7,351 nucleotides of DNA from Mariprofundaceae bacterium. Lineage in GTDB: Bacteria > Pseudomonadota > Zetaproteobacteria > Mariprofundales > Mariprofundaceae. Positions within the stretch are counted from its first letter, which is position 1; every line of letters begins with the position of its first letter. The stretch spans positions 1 to 7,351 of the forward strand of contig JALVTX010000171.1 of assembly GCA_027035825.1 (NCBI GenBank), written 5' to 3'. The translations under genes were made by a program, and so were the position numbers. The notes under the pieces were generated by a model that was not told the origin of the DNA, made no database searches, and saw nothing but the letters and a program-made list of their open reading frames with translations. This document shows positions 1 through 4,796 of this stretch, piece after piece.

Positions 1-205
1 GGACTACAAGGCCGTGGCCAAGCGGCTCATCGCCTTCATCGAGGAATCCAGCTTCGGCCTCATCGAGGCGCTGGCCGAGGCCTGCGCGCGCATCGTCATC
101 GAGGAGTTCGGCGCGCCGTGGCTGCGCCTGAAGCTGTCCAAGCCGGGCGCGGTGCGCGGCAGCGAGAACGTGGCGGTGGTCATCGAGCGTGGGCGCGAGC
201 AGTGA
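1..205 (+). CDS. folB: Dihydroneopterin aldolase, C-terminal part (5' end outside window)
   Basis: This enzyme cleaves 7,8-dihydroneopterin to 6-hydroxymethyl-7,8-dihydropterin plus glycolaldehyde in cytosolic folate synthesis. Only the last 67 residues are present, read from base 2, against a family length of about 120. The fragment runs from DYKAVAKRLIAFIEE through a long amphipathic helix to LRLKLSKPGAVRGSENVAVV and ends IERGREQ. The SKPGA segment, which carries the catalytic lysine in FolB proteins, and the closing VxVVIERG strand are diagnostic. The TGA stop at 203-205 lies inside the start of folK, so the two consecutive pathway steps are translationally linked. FolX (dihydroneopterin triphosphate epimerase) is a related alternative, but direct coupling to folK favours FolB. 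Confidence 0.93.
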   Translation, partial: DYKAVAKRLIAFIEESSFGLIEALAEACARIVIEEFGAPWLRLKLSKPGAVRGSENVAVVIERGREQ

Positions 206-627
206 GCGTCTATCTGATTGGCATGGGCTCGAACATCGAGCCGGAACGCCACCTGCGCGCGGCGGCCGGGGAGATTCGGGCCCGGTTTCCCGGTGCGCGC
301 TTCTCGCGCGTGTATCGCTCGCCGGCGGTGGGCATGGAGGACGCGGCGGATTTCCTCAACGCCTGCTGCCTGCTGGAAACGGACATGGACGCGAAGGCGC
401 TGGCCGCGTGGCTGAAGCGGCTGGAGGATGCACACGGGCGCGACCGTTCGCGCGGCTCGTGGCGGCCGCGCACGCTGGATTTGGACATCCTGATGGCCGA
501 TGGCGAGGCGCTGGACGACGAGCTGTTTCGCTACGCCCATGCCTGGGTTCCGGCTTCGGAGCTGGCGCCGCTGCCGCCGGCTGACGTGGATGCGGGGGCG
601 CTCCGGCTCGTGGACGTGACGCTGTAG
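202..627 (+). CDS. folK: 2-amino-4-hydroxy-6-hydroxymethyldihydropteridine diphosphokinase (HPPK)
   Basis: HPPK transfers pyrophosphate from ATP to 6-hydroxymethyl-7,8-dihydropterin, the step after FolB. The chosen start is the GTG at 202, which overlaps the folB stop in a GTGA arrangement and places the conserved opening VYLIGMGSNIEP at the N terminus. Longer readings only add folB sequence in another frame. The product is 141 residues, a little short for the family (about 160). Visible motifs are GMGSN, YRSPAVG (substrate pocket), DFLNACCLLETD, HGRDRSRG (residues 78-85, ATP-binding arginines) and PRTLDLDIL (89-97), whose Asp93 and Asp95 match the two magnesium-binding aspartates. The residue before PR is Arg88, where the classic signature has Gly or Ala. 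No strong Shine-Dalgarno precedes the GTG, so translation probably depends on folB. Confidence 0.93.
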   Translation: MSVYLIGMGSNIEPERHLRAAAGEIRARFPGARFSRVYRSPAVGMEDAADFLNACCLLETDMDAKALAAWLKRLEDAHGRDRSRGSWRPRTLDLDILMADGEALDDELFRYAHAWVPASELAPLPPADVDAGALRLVDVTL

Positions 628-629
628 GC

Positions 630-684
630 GGGTTGTGGTTGCGCGGGTTGTGGGCCGCGTGGGTTGTGGGCCGCGTGGGTTGTA
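630..684 (+). repeat. 16-bp tandem direct repeat array upstream of pnt
   Basis: Two perfect adjacent copies of GGGTTGTGGGCCGCGT lie at 645-660 and 661-676. A degenerate 15-bp copy (GGGTTGTGGTTGCGC, 630-644) precedes them, and a truncated copy (GGGTTGTA, 677-684) follows. The array starts two bases after the folK stop. Its last unit supplies most of the putative -35 element of the pnt promoter. The rest of the 628-757 gap holds only that promoter, a GC-rich leader and the pntAA ribosome binding site. No function is known to me; it could be simple slippage or an array of regulator sites. Confidence 0.85.
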
Positions 685-707
685 AATCGGCGGGGCGGCT
701 TTACACT
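680..707 (+). promoter_or_regulatory. Putative sigma70-type promoter for the pntAA-pntAB-pntB operon
   Basis: A -35-like TTGTAA (680-685) is separated by 16 bp from a -10-like TACACT (702-707). Each matches the consensus at 4 of 6 positions. Transcription would start near 714 and give a leader of about 44 nt before pntAA. The element is the AT-richest spot in the gap between folK and pntAA, and nothing better is visible. It is a moderate match in GC-rich DNA and is inferred, not proven. Confidence 0.45.
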
Positions 708-757
708 CCCGCGCCGGACTTTCGCGCCCGCAGGGGTCGCCTCGCAGGAGGGAAGAC

Positions 758-1885
758 ATGCTGATTGTTGTGCCCGCCGAGACGCAGAAGGGCGAAGCGC
801 GTGTCGCCGCGACTCCCGAAACGGTCAAGAAACTGGTCGCGCGCGGCTTTGAGGTGCGGGTGCAGGCCGGGGCCGGCGCGGGGGCGCTGATCGCCGACGC
901 CGACTACGAGGCCGCGGGCGCGAGCCTGGCCGCCAGGGCCAGGGACGTCTGGAAGGGTGCGCAGGTGGCGTTGAAGGTGCATGCGCCGGATGCGAAGGAG
1001 CTGAAGCTCGCGCCGAAGGGCGCGGTGGTGGTGGGCCTGTTCTCGCCGTTTTCCAATCCCCTGCTGGCCGATTATGCCGCGCATGGCCTCGCCTGCTTCG
1101 CGCTGGAGCTGATTCCGCGCATCTCGCGCGCCCAGAGCATGGACGTGCTCTCCAGCCAGGCCAACATCGCCGGCTACAAGGCCGTGCTGGTGGCGGCCGA
1201 GCACTACAGGCGATTCTTCCCGATGCTGATGACCGCGGCCGGCACCGTGCAGCCGGCGAAGGTGCTGGTGATGGGCGCGGGCGTGGCGGGGCTCCAGGCC
1301 ATCGCCACGGCCCGGCGGCTGGGCGCGATGGTGGAGGCCTTTGACGTGCGCGCCGCCACGCGCGAGCAGGTGGAGAGCCTGGGCGCGAAGTTCATCCAGC
1401 TCGAGGGCGTGGACGCCGAGGACGAGCGCGGCTACGCCCGCGAACTCACCGACGAGGAGAGGGCGCGGCTGGATGCGCTGGTGGCCGAGCGCGCCGCGCA
1501 GGCGGACATCATCATCACCACGGCGCAGATTCCGGGCCGGCCCGCGCCCGAGCTGGTGAAGCCGGAGACGGTCGAGCGGATGCGGCCCGGCTCCGTCATC
1601 GTGGACCTGGCGGCGGCCAGCGGCGGCAACTGCAAGCTCACGCGCGCGGGCGAGGTGGTGGAGCATCATGGCGTGGTCATCGCGGGGCCGGAGAACCTGC
1701 CGGCGCGGATGGCGGCGGACGCCAGCCAGCTCTATGCGCGCAATCTCTACAATTTCCTGGAACTGATGATGACCGAGGACGGCGGTCTGGACGCCGCCGC
1801 CGAGGATGAAATCCTGGAAGCGGCGCTGCTCTGCCGGGACGGCGAGATGCTCAAGCCGCAGTTCCTTGAGGGAGGCAAGGCATGA
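758..1885 (+). CDS. pntAA: Proton-translocating NAD(P) transhydrogenase, alpha-1 subunit (dI, NAD(H)-binding)
   Basis: This soluble dI subunit binds NAD(H) and passes hydride to NADP on the dIII domain of PntB. Its 375 residues match the length of stand-alone dI subunits. The E. coli PntA fuses dI to membrane helices; here they sit in the next gene, as in Rhodospirillum rubrum. The N-terminal alanine-dehydrogenase-like domain opens with MLIVVPAETQKGEARVA. PRISRAQSMDVLSS (residues 120-133) contains the conserved Arg121, Gln126, Asp129 and Ser132 of the nucleotide-contact loop. The Rossmann fold shows GAGVAG (173-178) and the NAD-selecting Asp196 in AFDVR. Further on are TAQIPGRPAP and DLAAASGGNC. 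The ATG at 758 follows AGGAGG (746-751) by six bases. The TGA overlaps the pntAB start in ATGA. Confidence 0.96.
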   Translation: MLIVVPAETQKGEARVAATPETVKKLVARGFEVRVQAGAGAGALIADADYEAAGASLAARARDVWKGAQVALKVHAPDAKELKLAPKGAVVVGLFSPFSNPLLADYAAHGLACFALELIPRISRAQSMDVLSSQANIAGYKAVLVAAEHYRRFFPMLMTAAGTVQPAKVLVMGAGVAGLQAIATARRLGAMVEAFDVRAATREQVESLGAKFIQLEGVDAEDERGYARELTDEERARLDALVAERAAQADIIITTAQIPGRPAPELVKPETVERMRPGSVIVDLAAASGGNCKLTRAGEVVEHHGVVIAGPENLPARMAADASQLYARNLYNFLELMMTEDGGLDAAAEDEILEAALLCRDGEMLKPQFLEGGKA

Positions 1886-2250
1886 ATCCCGAGATGGCCC
1901 CCCGGATGGCTTCCGATCTGGCCCAACAGGCGGCTCAGCATGCGGCGCACGCCGCGCACGGCGCGGCGGTGGACCCGTTCGTGTTCAGTTTCACCGTTTT
2001 CGTGCTGGCGGTGTTCGTCGGCTACCACGTGGTGTGGAACGTGACGCCGGCCCTGCACACGCCCCTGATGAGCGTGACCAACGCGATTTCCGGCATCATC
2101 ATCGTCGGGGCCATCCTGGCCGCCGGCCCGTCCGAGCTGAACCTGGGCAGCGCCCTGGGGCTGGCGGCGGTGGCGCTGGTGGCGGTCAACATCTTTGGCG
2201 GATTCCTGGTCACCCAGCGCATGCTGGCCATGTTCCGCAAGCGCAAGTGA
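1882..2250 (+). CDS. pntAB: NAD(P) transhydrogenase alpha-2 subunit, membrane (dII part)
   Basis: This is a small inner-membrane subunit that forms part of the proton channel domain dII together with PntB. The 122 residues begin with a soluble, Ala/His/Gln-rich stretch (about residues 10-29, with His20, His23 and His26). Three hydrophobic segments follow at about 33-52, 64-82 and 88-112, and the tail is basic (RKRK). The block GYHVVWNVTPALHTPLMSVT (47-66), continuing into NAISGIIIVGAI, is highly conserved in transhydrogenase alpha subunits. The ATG overlaps the pntAA stop (ATGA), with GGAGG at 1871-1875 six bases upstream. It corresponds to the C-terminal membrane part of E. coli PntA. Its own start and ribosome binding site show this is a natural gene split, not a frameshift. 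Confidence 0.95.
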   Translation: MNPEMAPRMASDLAQQAAQHAAHAAHGAAVDPFVFSFTVFVLAVFVGYHVVWNVTPALHTPLMSVTNAISGIIIVGAILAAGPSELNLGSALGLAAVALVAVNIFGGFLVTQRMLAMFRKRK

Positions 2251-2275
2251 AAAGCGACGGGCGCGGAGGCAAGCG

Positions 2276-3676
2276 ATGAGTGCAAACATGGTGGCCATGG
2301 CCTATCTGGGCGCGGCCGTGCTGTTCATCCTGGCGCTTAAGGGGCTGTCGCACCCGGAGAGCGCGCGCCGCGGCAACGCCTTCGGCATGGTCGGCATGGC
2401 CATTGCCGTGCTGGTGACGCTGAGCCTGCCCGGCGTGCACGGCTACGCCGCCATCCTGGCGGCGATGGCCGTGGGCGGCGGCGCGGGGGCGCTGATTGCG
2501 CGGCACATCCCGATGACGCACATGCCGCAGCTGGTGGCGGCCATGCACTCGCTGGTGGGCCTGGCGGCGGTGCTGATCGCGGCGGCGGCGCTCTACAACC
2601 CCGGGGCCTACGGCATCGCCGTGCCGGGCGGCGGGTTGTTCCTGGCCAGCCGCATCGAGATGTTTCTCGGCACCTTCATCGGGGCCATCACGTTCACCGC
2701 CTCGGTGGTCGCCTTCGCCAAGTTGCAGGGGCTGGTGTCCGGCCGGCCGCTGGTGTTCGCCGGCCAGCACTGGCTGAACCTCCTGCTGGGGCTGGTGATG
2801 CTGGGCGCGGGCGTGACCTTCTGCGTCACCCAGGGCTGGCCGCCGTTCCTGCTGATGACGGCGGTGGCGCTGGCGCTGGGCGTGCTGCTCATCGTGCCCA
2901 TCGGCGGCGCGGACATGCCGGTGGTGGTGTCCATGCTGAACTCCTATTCCGGTTGGGCGGCGGCCGGCATCGGCTTCACGCTGGGCAACAACATGCTCAT
3001 CGTGGCCGGCGCGCTGGTCGGCTCCTCCGGCGCGATTCTCTCCTACATCATGTGCAAGGCGATGAACCGCTCGCTCATCAACGTGCTGCTGGGCGGCTTC
3101 GGCGGCGCCTCGGCGCAGGCCGCGGGCGGCGGCGAGCGCGAGGAGCGGCCGGTGAAGGCCGGCAGCGCCGAAGACGCGGCCTTCCTGCTGAAGAACGCCG
3201 AGAGCGTGATCATCGTGCCGGGCTATGGCCTGGCGGTGGCGCGCGCCCAGCATGCGCTCAAGGAGGTGGTGGACGCGCTGGTTCGCCAGGGGGTGCGCGT
3301 GCGCTTTGCCATTCATCCGGTGGCCGGGCGCATGCCGGGGCACATGAACGTGCTGCTGGCCGAGGCCGACGTGCCCTACGACATGGTGTTCGAGATGGAC
3401 GAGATCAATCCCGAATTCGCGGACACCGACGTGGCGCTGGTCATCGGGGCCAACGACGTGACCAACCCGGCCGCCAAGAACGACCCGAACAGCCCCATCT
3501 ACGGCATGCCGGTGCTGGACGTGGCCAAGGCGCGGCACGTGGTGTTCATCAAGCGCTCGCTCTCTCCGGGCTACGCGGGGCTGGACAACGACCTGTTCTA
3601 CATGGACAAGACGATGATGCTGTTCTCCGACGCCAAGAAGGCCTGCGAGCAGCTCTTGCAGGCGCTGGAATCGTAA
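2276..3676 (+). CDS. pntB: NAD(P) transhydrogenase beta subunit (dII channel and dIII NADP(H)-binding)
   Basis: PntB supplies most of the membrane channel (dII) and the NADP(H)-binding domain dIII that drives proton-coupled NADPH formation. The product is 466 residues, against 462 in E. coli. The ATG at 2276 follows GGAGG (2265-2269) by six bases; an upstream in-frame start inside pntAB has no support. Hydrophobic helices fill roughly residues 4-270. His91 in AAMHSLVGLAAV corresponds to the E. coli beta-His91 implicated in proton transfer. A charged linker around 285-305 leads into dIII, with GYGLAVARAQ (316-325), GRMPGHMNVLLAEA (from 351), GANDVTNPAA (391-400) and KRSLSPGYAG (426-435), all NADP-site motifs of the family. 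It starts 25 bases after pntAB ends, in the same operon. Confidence 0.97.
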   Translation: MSANMVAMAYLGAAVLFILALKGLSHPESARRGNAFGMVGMAIAVLVTLSLPGVHGYAAILAAMAVGGGAGALIARHIPMTHMPQLVAAMHSLVGLAAVLIAAAALYNPGAYGIAVPGGGLFLASRIEMFLGTFIGAITFTASVVAFAKLQGLVSGRPLVFAGQHWLNLLLGLVMLGAGVTFCVTQGWPPFLLMTAVALALGVLLIVPIGGADMPVVVSMLNSYSGWAAAGIGFTLGNNMLIVAGALVGSSGAILSYIMCKAMNRSLINVLLGGFGGASAQAAGGGEREERPVKAGSAEDAAFLLKNAESVIIVPGYGLAVARAQHALKEVVDALVRQGVRVRFAIHPVAGRMPGHMNVLLAEADVPYDMVFEMDEINPEFADTDVALVIGANDVTNPAAKNDPNSPIYGMPVLDVAKARHVVFIKRSLSPGYAGLDNDLFYMDKTMMLFSDAKKACEQLLQALES

Positions 3677-3698
3677 GGAACTCCTGAACAACCCGGCC

Positions 3699-3722
3699 GG
3701 CGCGCGGGCCGTGTCGCGCGCC
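3699..3722 (+). terminator. Candidate terminator hairpin after pntB (no U-tract)
   Basis: GGCGCGCG (3699-3706) and CGCGCGCC (3715-3722) form an 8-bp all-GC stem around an 8-nt loop, and a G-T pair could extend it by one. It begins 22 bases after the pntB stop. The following bases (TGTTCCGG) are not a T-run, so it is not a classical intrinsic terminator. It could act as a 3'-end stabilising or Rho-assisted structure. A competing stem, CGGCC (3694-3698) with GGCCG (3707-3711), uses overlapping bases. Confidence 0.4.
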
Positions 3723-3775
3723 TGTTCCGGCCTGCATTTCCGGGCGCGAAAACGCCGCGGGGAAACGGCGCGGAA

Positions 3776-3806
3776 CGGGGGATGCGATGGCGGTTGACAT
3801 CCCCCG
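3776..3806. repeat. 9-bp inverted repeat overlapping the str promoter -35
   Basis: CGGGGGATG (3776-3784) and CATCCCCCG (3798-3806) are perfect inverted repeats with a 13-base gap. The right arm overlaps the last two bases of the -35 hexamer. The C-run in the right arm is also part of the palindrome CCCCCGGGGG (3801-3810), which lies in the promoter spacer. Placement suggests a possible operator, but the sequence identifies no regulator. Confidence 0.6.
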
Positions 3807-3822
3807 GGGGCGTCACTATGGT
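3794..3822 (+). promoter_or_regulatory. Strong sigma70-type promoter for the rpsL-rpsG-fusA-tuf operon
   Basis: A perfect consensus -35, TTGACA (3794-3799), is followed by an optimal 17-bp spacer and a -10 element TATGGT (3817-3822, 4 of 6 consensus positions). Transcription would start near 3829 and give a leader of about 58 nt before rpsL. This is the best promoter match in the window and fits the high expression expected of ribosomal protein and elongation factor genes. Confidence 0.75.
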
Positions 3823-3835
3823 TCGCGACCCTTCG

Positions 3836-3850
3836 CCGCCGGCTTGGCGG
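3836..3850 (+). promoter_or_regulatory. GC-rich hairpin in the rpsL leader
   Basis: CCGCC (3836-3840) pairs with GGCGG (3846-3850) around the loop GGCTT, and bulged pairing may extend the stem on both sides. It lies just after the predicted transcription start and about 36 bases before the rpsL ATG. It may be an mRNA-stabilising element or a protein-binding site. A five-base GC stem in GC-rich DNA is weak evidence by itself. Confidence 0.3.
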
Positions 3851-3886
3851 GCGGGATGACTTCGAAAGACTGGATTGAGGTGGTTG

Positions 3887-4258
3887 ATGCCGACGATTAA
3901 TCAGTTGATCCGCAAGGGCCGCAAGGACAAGCGGAAGATCAACAAGGTTCCCGCGCTGGACGCATGTCCGCAGCGCCGCGGCGTGTGCACGCGCGTCTAT
4001 ACGTCCACGCCGAAGAAGCCGAACTCGGCGCTTCGGAAGGTGGCCCGCGTGCGCCTGACCAACGGCCAGGAAGTCACCGCCTACATCCCGGGCGAGGGGC
4101 ACAAGTTGCAGGAGCACTCGGTGGTGCTGATTCGCGGCGGCCGCGTGAAGGATCTGCCGGGCGTGCGCTACCACATCCTGCGCGGCGTGCTGGACACGAC
4201 GGGCGTCGAGGGCCGCAGGCAGGCCCGTTCCAAGTACGGCGCCAAGCGTCCGAAGTAA
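3887..4258 (+). CDS. rpsL: 30S ribosomal protein S12
   Basis: S12 sits at the decoding centre of the small ribosomal subunit and contributes to tRNA selection accuracy. The 123 residues match the family length (124 in E. coli). The ATG at 3887 gives the canonical MPTINQLIRKG start and has GAGG (3877-3880) six bases upstream; a TTG at 3875 in frame would add four residues and has no support. Conserved blocks include CPQRRGVCTRVYTSTPKKPN (27-46), continuing SALRKV, then GEGHKLQEHSV and GGRVKDLPGVRYH (84-96). Lys43, Lys88 and Pro91, where streptomycin-resistance substitutions occur, are all wild type. Asp89 is the residue that RimO methylthiolates in many bacteria. The N-terminal stretch GRKDKRKINK differs from the E. 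coli sequence. This is the first gene of the str operon. Confidence 0.98.
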   Translation: MPTINQLIRKGRKDKRKINKVPALDACPQRRGVCTRVYTSTPKKPNSALRKVARVRLTNGQEVTAYIPGEGHKLQEHSVVLIRGGRVKDLPGVRYHILRGVLDTTGVEGRRQARSKYGAKRPK

Positions 4259-4262
4259 GGAG
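4257..4262 (+). promoter_or_regulatory. rpsG ribosome binding site overlapping the rpsL stop
   Basis: AAGGAG begins within the rpsL TAA (4256-4258) and ends seven bases before the rpsG ATG. A ribosome terminating on rpsL therefore covers the rpsG start region, which favours translational coupling of S12 and S7. The rpsL-rpsG gap is only 11 bases, leaving no room for the extended S7-binding structure known in E. coli. Confidence 0.85.
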
Positions 4263-4269
4263 TTGCACG

Positions 4270-4740
4270 ATGCCGCGTAAAGGTCCCGCCCCGATCCGCC
4301 CCGTCACGCCGGACGCCCGCTACGGCGACCGTCTGGTGTCCTCTGTCATCAACAAGGTGATGTGGGACGGCAAGAAGACCACCGCCGAGAAGATCGTCTA
4401 TGGCGCGATGGATTATGCCGCCGAGAAGCTCAAGACCGAGCCGCTGGCGGCGCTGCACCAAGCGCTGGAGGCGGTGAAGCCGCTGGTCGAGGTGAAGTCC
4501 CGCCGCGTGGGCGGCGCCACCTACCAGGTGCCGATCGAGGTTTCCGAGCGGCGCAAGCAGTCGCTAGCCGTGCGCTGGCTGGTGGAGTTCGCGCGCAAGC
4601 GCTCCGAGCACACGATGATGGAGCGCCTGGGCAACGAGATCGTGGATGCCGTGAACGAGCGGGGCGGCGCGTTCAAGAAGCGCGACGAGACCCACCGCAT
4701 GGCCGAGGCGAACAAGGCCTTTGCGCATTACCGCTGGTAA
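4270..4740 (+). CDS. rpsG: 30S ribosomal protein S7
   Basis: S7 nucleates assembly of the 30S head by binding the 3' major domain of 16S rRNA and lines the E-site region. In E. coli it is also the translational repressor of the str operon. The product has 156 residues, the usual bacterial length. It opens MPRKGPAPIRPVTPDARYGD and carries the conserved blocks INKVMWDGKKTTAEKIVYGA, LVEVKSRRVGGATYQVPIEV and AVRWLVEFARKR, and ends HRMAEANKAFAHYRW, which is nearly invariant. The ATG at 4270 is supported by AAGGAG at 4257-4262 with a seven-base spacing. It is tightly coupled to rpsL upstream and followed by a 56-bp AT-richer spacer before fusA. Confidence 0.98.
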   Translation: MPRKGPAPIRPVTPDARYGDRLVSSVINKVMWDGKKTTAEKIVYGAMDYAAEKLKTEPLAALHQALEAVKPLVEVKSRRVGGATYQVPIEVSERRKQSLAVRWLVEFARKRSEHTMMERLGNEIVDAVNERGGAFKKRDETHRMAEANKAFAHYRW

Positions 4741-4752
4741 GCGGCGTTTGTT

Positions 4753-4764
4753 TGTTCTTTGACA
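4753..4764 (+). promoter_or_regulatory. boxA-like element in the rpsG-fusA spacer
   Basis: TGTTCTTTGACA resembles the antitermination boxA of rRNA leaders: 7 of 9 positions match E. coli TGCTCTTTA, and the bases after it (GTTTGATTTG) are AT-rich as in rrn leaders. BoxA RNA is bound by NusB with S10 (NusE). The spacer 4741-4796 is clearly AT-richer than its surroundings. The same bases contain TTGACA (4759-4764), but the best -10-like sequence (AATAAG, 4781-4786) overlaps the fusA ribosome binding site, so a boxA reading is at least as plausible as a promoter. Function is inferred. Confidence 0.4.
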
Positions 4765-4796
4765 GTTTGATTTGAGATTGAATAAGGAGTAGGTGC

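Noticed and set aside
630..684. CRISPR-like array
   Set aside because: The 16-bp units are directly adjacent with no spacers and the array is only about 55 bp long, so it is a simple tandem repeat.
4..1669. Long antisense frames over folB-folK (4-828) and pntAA (701-1669)
   Set aside because: Both are opposite well-conserved genes, show no recognisable domain and have biased composition; they are explained by GC-rich third codon positions.
1880..2280. Possible frameshift splitting a fused pntA gene
   Set aside because: Each of pntAA, pntAB and pntB has its own start and a well-spaced GGAGG site, and the three-subunit arrangement is known, for example in Rhodospirillum rubrum.
2210..4174. 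A 654-codon open frame antisense to pntB and rpsL
   Set aside because: It crosses two unmistakable + strand genes and the str promoter. Its low-complexity Arg/His/Gln composition is typical of a high-GC shadow frame.
3887..4258. Streptomycin-resistance form of S12
   Set aside because: Lys43, Lys88 and Pro91 are all the wild-type residues, so nothing in the sequence indicates resistance.
4759..4786. Internal promoter TTGACA-N16-AATAAG before fusA
   Set aside because: The -10 candidate overlaps the fusA ribosome binding site and would start transcription within a few bases of the GTG, removing the Shine-Dalgarno from the transcript. A boxA-like reading fits at least as well.
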